Below, one piece after another: positions 35,716-45,655 of a DNA stretch of 60,534 bases. The notes under the pieces were generated by a model. The model ran no database searches, was not told the origin of the DNA, and saw nothing but the letters and a program-made list of their open reading frames with translations. The stretch comes from Francisella sp. SYW-9 (GTDB taxonomy: Bacteria; Pseudomonadota; Gammaproteobacteria; Francisellales; Francisellaceae). Location of the stretch: assembly GCF_008711465.1 (NCBI RefSeq), contig NZ_VXKQ01000024.1:1-60534 (forward strand), in the 5' to 3' direction. Numbering within the stretch: the first letter of the stretch is position 1; each line of letters begins with the position of its first letter. The position numbers and the translations under genes are program-made.

Positions 35716-36486
35716 TTATTTTTTCTTACGATAGTTTAACATTCGCCCTTTTAGTATTTCCAGTAGTTTAACTACATATTTTGTTGAAATACACCAGTAG
35801 TTAGCCTTAATGCCATTTATTTTAAGAGCCTTCATTGTCTCTTGATTGATAATCTTTTTACTTTGTAAATTGCTTGTACTAACGCCACCCACTAACATCT
35901 TAATTATACATTTATTCAAATAAGTATATGAAAGCCTATTTACAAGTAGAAATCTCACAAAGATTTCATAATCTGCAGCTATTTTAAAATCTAAGCGATA
36001 CACACCATATTTGTCATAAACAGACTTTTTAACAAAAAGTGTTGGATGTGGTGGCATAATCCCAAATTTAAGTTTGTTTGGAGTAAACCGCTTAGCTGAA
36101 TAATAACGAAGAATTTTACTACTCTCATTTACAAACATTAAGTCTGCAAAAAGCATATCTTTATCATTTTGCTTAAATTCTTTTACAATGTTATCTATCA
36201 CACTACTATCACTGTAGCAGTCATCACTATTCAAAATACCAACGATATCTCCAGTAGCTAAAGCAATGCCTTTATTCATAGCATCATATATACCATCATC
36301 TGATTCACTTATAATCTTTGAGATTCTAGATTCATATTTTGCTAAGATATCTAAAGTAGTATCATAACTACCTCCATCTACTATAATATACTCAATATCC
36401 TGATAAGTTTGTAACAACACTGATTTTATTGTATTTTCAATAGTTTCTGCTGAGTTATAACAAACGGTAATTATCGATACTTTCAA
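35716..36486 (-). CDS. Family 2 glycosyltransferase
   Basis: A 256-residue GT-A fold transferase. SIITVCYNSAETIENTIKSV starts the nucleotide-binding part, EYIIVDGGSYDTTLDIL and ESDDGIYDAMNKGIALATGD follow, and NSDD (about residue 90) is the DxD-type metal motif. PHPTLFVKKSVY then KIAADYEIFVR is the acceptor/catalytic region. The YDAMNKGIA motif links it to a subgroup with the genes at 38740 and 39505. It probably adds one sugar of the O-antigen at the cytoplasmic membrane face. It begins 4 bases after the upstream GT4 gene. Donor and linkage unknown. Confidence 0.85.
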   Translation of the reverse strand: MKVSIITVCYNSAETIENTIKSVLLQTYQDIEYIIVDGGSYDTTLDILAKYESRISKIISESDDGIYDAMNKGIALATGDIVGILNSDDCYSDSSVIDNIVKEFKQNDKDMLFADLMFVNESSKILRYYSAKRFTPNKLKFGIMPPHPTLFVKKSVYDKYGVYRLDFKIAADYEIFVRFLLVNRLSYTYLNKCIIKMLVGGVSTSNLQSKKIINQETMKALKINGIKANYWCISTKYVVKLLEILKGRMLNYRKKK

Positions 36487-36490
36487 ATTA

Positions 36491-37642
36491 TCAACCTTCC
36501 AAAATATTTTTATAAATATCTAACTGCTTTGCTATTATATAATCATTTTGATATTGCTTCGCAGTATTTTTTGCATTTTGAGCCATCAAATCATAATTAG
36601 CATAATCATATGACTTCTTAATAGTTTCTTGTAAACTATCTTTAGTCGTTAAAAAACCATTTTGTTCATTCTTTATAAAATCTTTACGCGTACCAATATC
36701 AAAGCCAATAACTGGAATACCAAAGCTCATAGCCTCTATTATTGTTAAACCAAAAGTTTCATACAATAAAGCTGGCTGAATCAAGTATTTTGACTGAGAA
36801 ATAAGAGATAAGGTTTCTTCTCTAGAACATTTACCTCTAAAAATAATATTTTTCGATGAGTATTTATTAATTATTTCATCACTATCGGGACTATTACCGA
36901 CTACCGTCAGCACAAATTTATCATCTAAAGATAACCAAGTATCTAAAAGATCAAATATGCCTTTAGATTCTTCTAGTCTACCTACATATATATAATCTTG
37001 CCTATCAACTTTGTTATGTCGCTGTGTTAAAGAAGCTATACTATTAGGCTTTAAAATTATTTTATCTACGGCTATACCAAGTTCTGTAACTTTCTGCTTT
37101 TGAAAATCAGTCAGTACAAAAAAATAATCAATGTTTTTAAACATTCTTGAAAGCTTATAAAAACTAAATGCTAACTGAGCCACTAAACTTTGTAATCGTG
37201 ACTTTCTATAACATTTATTTTTGATGCCAGAAATAGGTAATTTATTTTTAGTGCATAGTTCACATACACCAAACCCATCTCTATATAAAATCCCAGATAT
37301 ACACCATAGCCTATAGTTATGAAGCGTATGTACTACTTTCGCACCTGACTTTTTAGCTGCCTTAAATATACTTGGTGTTAATAGTGGAAAAAAATTATGC
37401 ACATGGACTATATCAATATTATTATCTTTAACTATTTTTTTAATATTCCTATAGTGCTTAAGTGAAAACCATATCCCAAATAATAGACTAAATTTACTAA
37501 TATCATCATTAGAAACTTCATATGCTAAGACTTTATCTCTGCCATGTAGCTTTTGTAAAGACTTTAACTCATTATCATAAACTATATCTTCGCCACCGAT
37601 ATTATTTGACTGATAGCGGTTATGGACAATCAAAATTTTCAT
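36491..37642 (-). CDS. Family 4 glycosyltransferase
   Basis: A 383-residue GT-B fold transferase. The N-terminal half has HNRYQSNNIGGEDIVYDNEL, HVHNFFPLLTPSIFKAAKKS and VVHTLHNYRLWCISG; a cysteine-rich insert (CELCTKNKLP, NKCYRK) is common in this subgroup. The C-terminal half has YVGRLEESKGIFDLLDTW and the E-x7-E motif ETFGLTIIEA with AMSFGIPVIGFD. It is retaining and uses a nucleotide sugar. It overlaps the upstream GT4 gene by 4 bases, so the two are translationally coupled. Sugar unknown. Confidence 0.88.
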   Translation of the reverse strand: MKILIVHNRYQSNNIGGEDIVYDNELKSLQKLHGRDKVLAYEVSNDDISKFSLLFGIWFSLKHYRNIKKIVKDNNIDIVHVHNFFPLLTPSIFKAAKKSGAKVVHTLHNYRLWCISGILYRDGFGVCELCTKNKLPISGIKNKCYRKSRLQSLVAQLAFSFYKLSRMFKNIDYFFVLTDFQKQKVTELGIAVDKIILKPNSIASLTQRHNKVDRQDYIYVGRLEESKGIFDLLDTWLSLDDKFVLTVVGNSPDSDEIINKYSSKNIIFRGKCSREETLSLISQSKYLIQPALLYETFGLTIIEAMSFGIPVIGFDIGTRKDFIKNEQNGFLTTKDSLQETIKKSYDYANYDLMAQNAKNTAKQYQNDYIIAKQLDIYKNILEG

Positions 37643-38667
37643 AAATAAGCCTCAACTTGCTCAATATCCTTTGTATTTAGAGAGAATTTCTCCACACCAG
37701 TGATAAGCTCATGATATTTATCTGAGTTAATTGCTTGTATCAATGAGATTAGCTCATCAATATTTTCTGGGTCTATCCAATAACCATTTATATCATTTTT
37801 AACAATATCTCTGGCTCCGCAGCTTTGACTAATAACTACAGGCAAACCAAAATAGAATGCCTCTTCAACAACCAGCCCCCATGGCTCAACTAAGCTAGGT
37901 AAAATAAAAATATCATGATTAAAAAACTCTTCTTTAAGTTTTTTATTTTCAATAGCATGTTTGAATACAATGTTATTACTAGTAGCAATTTTCTGTAAGT
38001 ATTCTTTCTGCTCACCTTCACCAATTATAGTTAAATTATAGTCCTCTATACTATTAAATACCTTGACTAATCTCTCCAAATTTTTAACTTCAGATAGTCG
38101 ACCAACATAAAGAAAATTTCTACGGAACTCTCTAGCTTCTTTATCAAAGCTTGGCTTATTAATAATACCAACACCTTTAGTAACTTTGACATCTCCTTTA
38201 TATCCAAGCTTAACAAGCAACTCTCGGTGAAGGGTCCCAGAAGCAAAAACTTTAGAAACTCGTGATAAAAATATTTTTTTTATTATTGCTTGAGGACCAG
38301 TTGTCTTACTTTCATTGATGGTTGACTCAAGAGCTAAACAGTTCTTACTTTTACTATTAGTAAAAATAACATACCAAAATTCACGCAAATCCCAGCCACT
38401 AACTAATATTCTCTTATATTGAAAACTTTTTAAAATACTTCTTAAGAGTCTAATATTTGCAGAAGAATTTCTCTCTTGTAAATTTCCAGGAAATAAAATT
38501 TCATATTCGAAGGACACGTCATTTAAGGCAACAAAATCATTAGCCCTCTTTTCATTTGTATTTGCAGCTAAAAAAATAACAAAGATATTTAATTTCTTCG
38601 CTAATTGATTATACAGATTAACTTTATAAAAAGCTGGTATGTGAGTAACTATTACGTAATCATACAT
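37639..38667 (-). CDS. Family 4 glycosyltransferase
   Basis: A 342-residue GT-B fold transferase. The N-terminal domain begins YDYVIVTHIPAFYKVNLYNQ; the C-terminal domain contains FLYVGRLSEVKNLERLVKVF, LTIIGEGEQKEYLQ and the E-x7-E motif EPWGLVVEEA followed by FGLPVVISQSCGARDIV. It resembles WcaI/WbaZ-type enzymes in layout only. It is followed by the next GT4 gene with a 4-base overlap, and preceded by a 72-base gap after the GT2 at 38740. Donor unknown. Confidence 0.87.
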   Translation of the reverse strand: MYDYVIVTHIPAFYKVNLYNQLAKKLNIFVIFLAANTNEKRANDFVALNDVSFEYEILFPGNLQERNSSANIRLLRSILKSFQYKRILVSGWDLREFWYVIFTNSKSKNCLALESTINESKTTGPQAIIKKIFLSRVSKVFASGTLHRELLVKLGYKGDVKVTKGVGIINKPSFDKEAREFRRNFLYVGRLSEVKNLERLVKVFNSIEDYNLTIIGEGEQKEYLQKIATSNNIVFKHAIENKKLKEEFFNHDIFILPSLVEPWGLVVEEAFYFGLPVVISQSCGARDIVKNDINGYWIDPENIDELISLIQAINSDKYHELITGVEKFSLNTKDIEQVEAYL

Positions 38668-38739
38668 AAGAATTTATCTTGCCTTTTATCAAATCTATAC
38701 CTTCATCTATATATGTATATAATATAACAATACAAGCCT

Positions 38740-39489
38740 TTAGTAACCCCTAAAGTAGCTTCGTAGCTTAACTAATATAGAGATAATATAACTTTTTATT
38801 ACTGGAATATACGAAAGTCCATAAGATCTATTTATCTGAAACTTTTCTTTTAAAATTTTATTTAGATTCTGTGAGGAGATACCATCAAGATCGTACTTAG
38901 AAATAACAATATCTAAATATTTTGATTTTTTGCCAAGTTTAAAATACTGCATCGTAAAATCTTGATCTGCACATATCCTATATTTAAGATTGTATTTTAT
39001 TGAATCATTTAGCTTATAAAAAGTAGACTGATGACATAGCCTCATTCCTAGTGCCATATCTTTTAAATTTAAATCTGGCTTATATTTTAAGATTTTATGA
39101 CCAATATCAGTATTTCCATAAACGACATTTATATCTTGCAAAAACTCCTGATCAAACACTTTCTCTAGCACATCATTAGAATAGAAGCGGTCACCTGCGT
39201 TCATAAAGTTCAGCCATTTTCCTTTTGCCAACGCTATACCTTTATTCATAGCATCATATATACCATGATCAGGTTCACTTACATATTGATTAATATGATC
39301 TTGGTATTTTTTAATTATATCTAAAGTACCATCAGTAGAACCCCCATCAACAATAATATACTCTACATTTTGATATGATTGATTTAATACACTTAAAATA
39401 GTCTCTTCTAAAAGTTCTTTAGCATTATATACAACTGTTATAACTGAAACTAATGGATAACTACTTTCTTGAGTTTGAGAATTTGACAA
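38740..39489 (-). CDS. Family 2 glycosyltransferase
   Basis: A 249-residue GT-A transferase: VSVITVVYNAKELLEETILS, EYIIVDGGSTDGTLDIIKKY, EPDHGIYDAMNKGIALAKGK and, at the metal-motif position, NAGDRFYS (so N-A-G-D in place of NSDD). CHQSTFYKL and RICADQDFTMQYFKL mark the acceptor region. It is clearly related to the GT2s at 35716 and 39505. The weaker metal motif could mean a changed donor or lower activity, although WcaE/WbdL-type relatives also vary here. Confidence 0.85.
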   Translation of the reverse strand: MSNSQTQESSYPLVSVITVVYNAKELLEETILSVLNQSYQNVEYIIVDGGSTDGTLDIIKKYQDHINQYVSEPDHGIYDAMNKGIALAKGKWLNFMNAGDRFYSNDVLEKVFDQEFLQDINVVYGNTDIGHKILKYKPDLNLKDMALGMRLCHQSTFYKLNDSIKYNLKYRICADQDFTMQYFKLGKKSKYLDIVISKYDLDGISSQNLNKILKEKFQINRSYGLSYIPVIKSYIISILVKLRSYFRGY

Positions 39490-39504
39490 GGATAGCTCCT
39501 AAGA

Positions 39505-40389
39505 TTAATTACTCTTTCTACCTAGTTTTTCTCTAAGTTTAAAACCTATATGACGGAATATTCTTACATACTCATTATGTCTTCTAATCATATTGTCAGA
39601 TGTATATTTGACGTAAAACTTATACATAAAGATATGCCATAAATCAAAAACATTCCTTCTTGGTTTGCCTCCAACAATATCATAAAACTCATTCATATAG
39701 CCACTTAAATCATGGCTTTTATTAGTTTCATGATGTCTAAAACCGGAAATATTACTATTACATATATGCAAATTTGCATACTTTGCAAACTCATGCCACA
39801 TAAAAAAATCACCTGCTAGTTTATATTCAGCAAACTTTTTCATATTCATCTTATCTTGCAGAGATTTTGTCCAAAATGTTGATTCTTGTTGGATAGATGG
39901 CAAACTAGTACCATGGATTCCCTTTAGAATTCTTTTTCTTGAAGGTACCAAAGGCAACATAGAATTCTCAATGATACCATCCTTGTTATACCAGGTATTT
40001 TTAGCATTGATCCATTGTGCCTTTTCGCCATGTTTTTTCATCTCAGCAGCGATCGCTTTAAAAGCATTTGGTAGATAGAAATCATCTGAATTTATATATG
40101 CAACAATATCACCTGTTATTATTGAAAGACCTTTTGATAAAGCATCATACATTCCATCATCAGGCTCACATATAAATTTAATATCTAGATTATTACAGTA
40201 AATATCTAGTTCACCCTTATTATGTTTATCAACATATTTTTGAATAATATCACAAGTACGATCCTTTGACTTACCATCTACAAGAATATATTCGATATCA
40301 AAATTACCTCTTTGAGTAATTACACTCAAAATAGTTTCTTCAATATACTTCTCAGAATTATATGATACCGTTACTATAGAAAACTTCAT
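39505..40389 (-). CDS. Family 2 glycosyltransferase
   Basis: A 294-residue GT-A transferase: FSIVTVSYNSEKYIEETILS, EYILVDGKSKDRTCDIIQKY, EPDDGMYDALSKGLSIITGD, and the metal motif INSDDFYLP near residue 104. IQQESTFWTKSL and KLAGDFFMWHEFAKY form the acceptor region. It has a longer C-terminus than its two relatives (basic, from about 230), perhaps for membrane association. It lies 32 bases after wzt and in the same direction. Confidence 0.85.
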   Translation of the reverse strand: MKFSIVTVSYNSEKYIEETILSVITQRGNFDIEYILVDGKSKDRTCDIIQKYVDKHNKGELDIYCNNLDIKFICEPDDGMYDALSKGLSIITGDIVAYINSDDFYLPNAFKAIAAEMKKHGEKAQWINAKNTWYNKDGIIENSMLPLVPSRKRILKGIHGTSLPSIQQESTFWTKSLQDKMNMKKFAEYKLAGDFFMWHEFAKYANLHICNSNISGFRHHETNKSHDLSGYMNEFYDIVGGKPRRNVFDLWHIFMYKFYVKYTSDNMIRRHNEYVRIFRHIGFKLREKLGRKSN

Positions 40390-40421
40390 TCTTTCTAACC
40401 TATTTAGCTTATTTATTAGAA

Positions 40422-41660
40422 TTATTCTTTTTTATTAATACTCGATACAGGTTCTTTACCTACAACTCCAGACTCAAACCTTATTTCAAGCTCATGATCT
40501 AATAGACTGGCAGAATAACGCTCATCACTTTTATCTATAATCTCCAGCTTAATTGAATATTTACCTATGAAGACCATATTTTTAAATCTGGTTTTAAATA
40601 TATATGAAGTGTCTTTATTAACATTATCTATGCAACTTTCATAGACTGAATCTAAGAAATTAAGCTGCTTACCTGTTATATCAGATGCTCTAAGTTTAAG
40701 ATCAATTTTTTTATAGTCCCTTTTAAATTTAATCAGAGCCTTAACATCATAAAAATATCCTGTCTCTAAAAAACTAGTTTCTGCCCCATCCATATCATAA
40801 AGAGTAAACTCATCAACAACAATATTTTCATTATTAATATTTGATAAAACACTCTTTTCTTCAGATGTATATATCAACTCCATAGGAATACCTTTCAATT
40901 CAGCTATAGTCCTATCTCTATCATTACTAAATAATATTTTTTGATAATAATGCGCAATCTCTCTTGGAGGTCCATCAAATAAAATCTCTCTATCATATAA
41001 GAGAATAGCTCTATTACAAAACTCTATCATTAACGATATATTATGTGATACAAAAACGACTGTTGTTCCACCTTTCAAGAGCTCTCTAATCTTTACAAAA
41101 CATTTATTTTGAAAAACGACATCTCCGACAGCTAATACCTCATCGACAATCAAGATTTCAGGCCTGGTTGCTGTTGCAATACCAAATCCTAATCTAGCTC
41201 CCATCCCACTACTATAGCTTTTGACAGGTTGGTCAAGATGTTCACCAATATCAGCAAAATCAATTATATTTTTAGTTACATCCTTTCTATCATTATCTGG
41301 AACCCCATTTAAACTTAAGTTAAAATCTATATTCTGTCTCCCAGTAAGTTCTGGATTCAGACTTCCTGTAAGCTCCAGCATAGCGTTAATATGACCATTA
41401 GTTATAACCCTTCCAACCGATGGAGTAACTACACCTGCTATCATTTTTAATAAAGTTGATTTACCAGCTCCATTTAATCCAAAAATTCCTAAAACTTCTC
41501 CTTTTTTAATTTCTAAATTAACATTACTTACAGCACAGAAGTTTTTATGGTATTTTTTCCTAAATGGATTAAATGCCTCCTTAACTCTATCTCTAGCTCT
41601 GTCATAAATCTTATAGTATTTTGATACATTATCTAACTTTATCGCTATATTTTTTTTCAT
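40422..41660 (-). CDS. wzt: Polysaccharide ABC transporter ATPase (Wzt) with C-terminal substrate-binding domain
   Basis: A 412-residue ATPase. Walker A GLNGAGKST is at 61-69, signature YSSGMGARLGFGIA near 165, Walker B EILIVDEVLAVGD near 190 and the H-loop FVSHN near 222. After about 265 the protein continues with an extra domain of some 145 residues (ENIVVDEFTLYDMDGAETSF to LLDHELEIRFESG), the usual site of the Wzt beta-sandwich that recognises the chemically modified chain end. That implies O-antigen whose length is set by a terminal modification, not by Wzz. Its ATG overlaps the wzm stop by 1 base (TGATG). Confidence 0.93.
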   Translation of the reverse strand: MKKNIAIKLDNVSKYYKIYDRARDRVKEAFNPFRKKYHKNFCAVSNVNLEIKKGEVLGIFGLNGAGKSTLLKMIAGVVTPSVGRVITNGHINAMLELTGSLNPELTGRQNIDFNLSLNGVPDNDRKDVTKNIIDFADIGEHLDQPVKSYSSGMGARLGFGIATATRPEILIVDEVLAVGDVVFQNKCFVKIRELLKGGTTVVFVSHNISLMIEFCNRAILLYDREILFDGPPREIAHYYQKILFSNDRDRTIAELKGIPMELIYTSEEKSVLSNINNENIVVDEFTLYDMDGAETSFLETGYFYDVKALIKFKRDYKKIDLKLRASDITGKQLNFLDSVYESCIDNVNKDTSYIFKTRFKNMVFIGKYSIKLEIIDKSDERYSASLLDHELEIRFESGVVGKEPVSSINKKE

Positions 41661-42475
41661 CAGATCACATCTCCAAAGTGTGGAGTAAGCTTTTTAAAAG
41701 CTAGTGCTCCTAAAAATAAAATAAATGATAACATAATAATAAAAATAAGAGTTGCTACACCACGATCCCAGAACCATACTTTATTAATAAGAGAATCTCT
41801 AAACCCTTGGATAATATATGCCATAGGATTTAAGTCTAAAATAAATCTAAATCTCTCAGGAATTTTATCTGGTGACCAAAACACTGGAGTAAACCAAAAT
41901 CCAAATTGAACAATTAGACCGACAACTTCACCTATATCTTTAACAAAAACCTTAATAGCTGAAGTAAGCCAACCTAAGCCCAATAGCAAAATTATACTAA
42001 AAAACACATAAAGAGGCAGTTGCAACCAATACAAATTAGGAGAGTATCCATTCAAAAGAACAACAGTTAATACTAATAACAATAATATTAAATGAATTAT
42101 TAAACAAGATAGAATACTAACAAGAGGCAAAATATTAACACTAAACGCGACTTTTTTCACTAAAAACTCATTCTCAGTTATTGAATTACAACTTTTAACA
42201 AGAGCTTCCGAAAAGAAAAACCAAGGTACCATTCCTGTTAATAAGAACAAAATCATATGTGAACTAGTTATTCCAGCACCAGGTTTGATTCCATAGGTAA
42301 AAACAAGCCAAATAACAAAAATAAAAGCAGATGGTCTTATAATAGCCCAAACAATACCTAAATATGAACCCAAATATTCTTCCCTAAAATCATTATAAGC
42401 CAATATAAGTAAAAGCTTATAGTTATTTTTTAGGTGCTTCATAAATCTATAGAATTCTTTTAAATAAGATACCAT
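41660..42475 (-). CDS. wzm: Polysaccharide ABC transporter permease (Wzm)
   Basis: A 271-residue ABC-2 permease with six membrane segments. NDFREEYLGSYLGIVWAIIR is the characteristic amphipathic N-terminal stretch, followed by PWFFFSEALVKSCNSITENE, and LVKKVAFSVNILP and FWFTPVFWSPDKIPERFRFI are family signatures. With Wzt it forms the channel that moves the lipid-linked polymer across the inner membrane. It is the first gene after a 188-base gap with a good promoter candidate. Confidence 0.93.
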   Translation of the reverse strand: MVSYLKEFYRFMKHLKNNYKLLLILAYNDFREEYLGSYLGIVWAIIRPSAFIFVIWLVFTYGIKPGAGITSSHMILFLLTGMVPWFFFSEALVKSCNSITENEFLVKKVAFSVNILPLVSILSCLIIHLILLLLVLTVVLLNGYSPNLYWLQLPLYVFFSIILLLGLGWLTSAIKVFVKDIGEVVGLIVQFGFWFTPVFWSPDKIPERFRFILDLNPMAYIIQGFRDSLINKVWFWDRGVATLIFIIMLSFILFLGALAFKKLTPHFGDVI

Positions 42476-42510
42476 TTACTTTAATATTTTATATATTTAG
42501 ATTTAACAGA

Positions 42511-42519
42511 ATTATAGCA
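42511..42519 (-). promoter_or_regulatory. Extended -10 promoter candidate upstream of wzm
   Basis: On the minus strand TGCTATAAT gives an extended -10 element with a perfect TATAAT, 36 bases before the wzm start. The -35 region is poor, as is common for extended -10 promoters. It would allow wzm-wzt and the following glycosyltransferases to be transcribed separately from the upstream half of the cluster. Confidence 0.45.
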
Positions 42520-42663
42520 GAAATAAAGTTTAAACACTATTTTATTCAAGTTGAACTTATTAAAAAAAACAGCCATTTCAATCTTACTATTCAATCTCTT
42601 ATATGATAAACAATTATGTTAATTAAAGCTTTGTTTTTGATGTTTTTCTACTCTTAAACAATA

Positions 42664-43746
42664 TCAGCTCTTTCTTCTTAACAAATCATAAATTCGACTT
42701 ACTTTTAATAGTTTTATCAACATCGACTTAAAACTATTATCATTCACTTGCTTTTCAAGGAAATTTATATACTCACTACACTCTTTAATAGTTTCATTAT
42801 CTCTTTTCTTAAATCTTGCAAAGCTTTCCAATACCGTTTTAAAGTCTTTTTCTGAAAATTGATATAAAACTTCCGATACAAAGTTAGATGAATTAATATC
42901 TACATTCTCACTAAAGGTATTTACAAATGAATAAAGAAACTTATCTTTGTATTTGTCTCCAAAAATATAGCTAAAAGCTATACAGCCATGCAAAAACATT
43001 ATAAGTTGAGACTGCTCATTTACACCACTCCAAATACCACCATCATTCATCCTATAAACAGACATAGTTCTATCGATATATTTAATAGGCCCAAACTTTG
43101 AGAATACAAGTAACATATAAACATCATTACGCTTAACTGACGAGTATTTCTTTAAATATTCATCAATTTGATGCTTATACTCACAACCATACCTAAAAAC
43201 TAAAGATGTTGTATGTAAATAAGCTGAGTCTATAAAGTCTTCAAATTCATAACTATTTTTTTTATTGTTTGAATTTACAAATAGTCTATTTGTTAACTCT
43301 CCATTTACTAGGAATCTTGTATTATGGCCACACCCCATAAATTCTGAATTCTGCTTCAGAAAGTCAACCTGCTGCTGTAATTTATTAGAGTCTATCCAAT
43401 AATCATCTCCTTCGCATAAAGCTATATATTTACCCCTAACCTCTGGTAAAATAAAATCTCTAATAGGTAAAGCTCCTTTTGAATACTGATTTTCTTCTTG
43501 ATAAATCAATCGAATTATATTCGGATACTCTTTGACATAATTTCTTATAATTTCAGCAGTCTGATCTGTTGAACAGTCATCACTTACAATTATTTCAAAA
43601 GAGAAATCTGTAATTTGGGATAAAAAACCAGTTAAGGTTTCTTCAATATACTTTTCTTGATTATATGCTGTACAACAAATACTAACCAAAGGCTCATGAT
43701 TCTTCCAACTTGATAATATTTGATTTTCACTTCTTAATTCAGACAT
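42664..43746 (-). CDS. Family 2 glycosyltransferase (paralogue set A, copy 1)
   Basis: A 360-residue GT-A transferase: PLVSICCTAYNQEKYIEETL, FEIIVSDDCSTDQTAEIIRN and ALCEGDDYWIDSNKLQQQVD with EGDDYW as the metal motif. The region HNTRFL and FRYGCEYKHQIDEYLKKY follow. It ends in a helical tail (ETIKECSEYINFLEKQ) and a basic C-terminus. The genes at 50009 and 55717 have the same layout and many identical blocks. Role: addition of one O-antigen sugar, donor unknown. It stands apart, with gaps of about 190-215 bases on both sides. Confidence 0.85.
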   Translation of the reverse strand: MSELRSENQILSSWKNHEPLVSICCTAYNQEKYIEETLTGFLSQITDFSFEIIVSDDCSTDQTAEIIRNYVKEYPNIIRLIYQEENQYSKGALPIRDFILPEVRGKYIALCEGDDYWIDSNKLQQQVDFLKQNSEFMGCGHNTRFLVNGELTNRLFVNSNNKKNSYEFEDFIDSAYLHTTSLVFRYGCEYKHQIDEYLKKYSSVKRNDVYMLLVFSKFGPIKYIDRTMSVYRMNDGGIWSGVNEQSQLIMFLHGCIAFSYIFGDKYKDKFLYSFVNTFSENVDINSSNFVSEVLYQFSEKDFKTVLESFARFKKRDNETIKECSEYINFLEKQVNDNSFKSMLIKLLKVSRIYDLLRRKS

Positions 43747-43960
43747 TAGCTATAAAACTAGGATAATCTCCACATGATAAATATTATAATCATAAACAAT
43801 GCGAGATTAAATAACTCGTTAGTATTACTCTCATACTTTTTATTTTTCATAAAATTTATTTTAAAAATAATCTTTAAAATGTAATAACTCAAATACTATT
43901 AAATAAAGAGCTAAGTAGAATAAAAGTAGTTTAGCCCTTTTTCCACCATTAATAAAATCA

Positions 43961-45613
43961 TCAACATGAAGATTCTTTATTATATACAGTTACGTACGAG
44001 TAATTATTTTTTTCAACTACATAAGGTATAATTCTTTCTATAGCATGCATATAGCTACCATCATTAGATAGTGGTTCTTGTTGCAATACGCTATCTTTTT
44101 CTAAATAAAAAAGATCTCTTATTGCATCAACCCTAGCCCAATACATATTCCCAACAGGGAATAAAGGAGTATTACCAATCTCACTCATTTTTAACATTCT
44201 ACAAAGTAAATTTATATACTTTTTATTATCTCCAATATCTATATAATTTTTGCTTTCTGGAAAGATTAATCCTACTTTCTCATCATCAAATAAACTTAAA
44301 ATAGATCTAGCATAATTCCGATTTCTACCTATAAGGTTATTTAACAAATATTTTCTCCATCGATTGCCAACATCTCCCTCAATAGCGACTGATTTTTTAC
44401 TATGGAAATGACCAATAATTTCATACTGTCCATTCAGTAAAGTATTTTTTAAATCAAACAACATTGGTGCTATGTCCCTACCTATATTTTCAACAACATG
44501 AATCGCAATTCTTTTAGCTCCAGAACTACTAAAAATAGCTTTAAGGTGATTAATATCACTGGAATTAACTATAGTAACGTATAAGTCATACTCATAAGGA
44601 ATATTACTTAAGAAATCACAAAACTCCTCTGCTAACTCAATGTAAAATAAATGAATATGAATGGCTAACTTTCTTTTTACACATTCCTCAATAGCAAATG
44701 GAGGAAATAAACAAATATGTGTTGAACATTCCCCTCTGTCCATAGCATCATATAAAGGAATATTTTCTCGAGATTTATGCTCATACACCCATTTAGATGT
44801 TGAAAAACCAGGAGCTGGATTAGGACACAACTTATATAAGTTCTTTCTTTGTGTTCTTATATAGAAAAAAGCAGACTCTTCTCTTGAGCTTAATACACCC
44901 ATATATTTATGATCAAAACACTTTGATTCACATAATACTTTTGATATTTTAATATTCTCTAGGTTAATAGTCTCTACTTCAAATATTTGTTTTTCTAAAA
45001 ATCTAACATCATTAAAAGAATTCTCAACAATACCTGCTAAAAGAATTTTAGCAGGTAAGTACTCAGCAACAAAATATTCTAGAGAATCACGCATCTCTCC
45101 AGAATTTACCGCTATCTTATCAAATAAAATAATAGAGTTAGTCACTTGCTCTTTAGGCACCTGCTTTATACTATAGAGGTCTCTAAGAATCGCAAGGGTT
45201 GCTATCCTCAAGGACACCGCGTTATTAATTGCAGGCTCATTCATAATAGAATTAGATATAATAACTTTCAATCGATATTTACTTTTTAGATTAGATAAAA
45301 TAGCAAAAGATTTTTGTCTGCTGATATCTTTTGCATTTATTATTAAAAAAGAAGATTTTAAAAGTGTTTCACAAACTTCAATATCTAAATCTAAATTTAA
45401 ATAATAAATAATATTATACTTATCCCCTAAAGAAGATAAAACATCTCCATTGTTAGTTAAACTACCTAAAAAAATAATAGTTTTTTTTTCTTTGTCATAT
45501 TTTTTATTAGTAAAAATAAAGTTTTTTTTCACCATAGCCCACATGAAGAACCCTAACCTCAAGCGTATCATCAATAAAAAACTTTTTATTCTAATTAGCA
45601 TCGATAATAACAA
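43961..45613 (-). CDS. Rhamnan synthesis protein F (RgpF)-like protein
   Basis: A 550-residue protein whose C-terminal half (about 300-540) is the RgpF domain: IHIHLFYIELAEEFCDFLSN, DLYVTIVNSSD, VVENIGRDIAPMLFDLKNTL, IGHFHSKKS then VGNRWRKYLLNNLIG, LIFPESK and PLFPVGNMYWARVDA. The first 250 residues are less clear, perhaps a Rossmann-like domain starting after a hydrophobic N-terminus. Family members build or modify rhamnose-containing and other polysaccharides, often with Wzm/Wzt as here. A 25-base stretch (44892-44916, encoding DHKYMGV) matches the intergenic repeat at 15206-15230. Confidence 0.8.
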   Translation of the reverse strand: MLLSMLIRIKSFLLMIRLRLGFFMWAMVKKNFIFTNKKYDKEKKTIIFLGSLTNNGDVLSSLGDKYNIIYYLNLDLDIEVCETLLKSSFLIINAKDISRQKSFAILSNLKSKYRLKVIISNSIMNEPAINNAVSLRIATLAILRDLYSIKQVPKEQVTNSIILFDKIAVNSGEMRDSLEYFVAEYLPAKILLAGIVENSFNDVRFLEKQIFEVETINLENIKISKVLCESKCFDHKYMGVLSSREESAFFYIRTQRKNLYKLCPNPAPGFSTSKWVYEHKSRENIPLYDAMDRGECSTHICLFPPFAIEECVKRKLAIHIHLFYIELAEEFCDFLSNIPYEYDLYVTIVNSSDINHLKAIFSSSGAKRIAIHVVENIGRDIAPMLFDLKNTLLNGQYEIIGHFHSKKSVAIEGDVGNRWRKYLLNNLIGRNRNYARSILSLFDDEKVGLIFPESKNYIDIGDNKKYINLLCRMLKMSEIGNTPLFPVGNMYWARVDAIRDLFYLEKDSVLQQEPLSNDGSYMHAIERIIPYVVEKNNYSYVTVYNKESSC

Positions 45614-45655
45614 CCTTTTAATGTAATTAACTTTAATTTATTAGGTTTTGTGTCT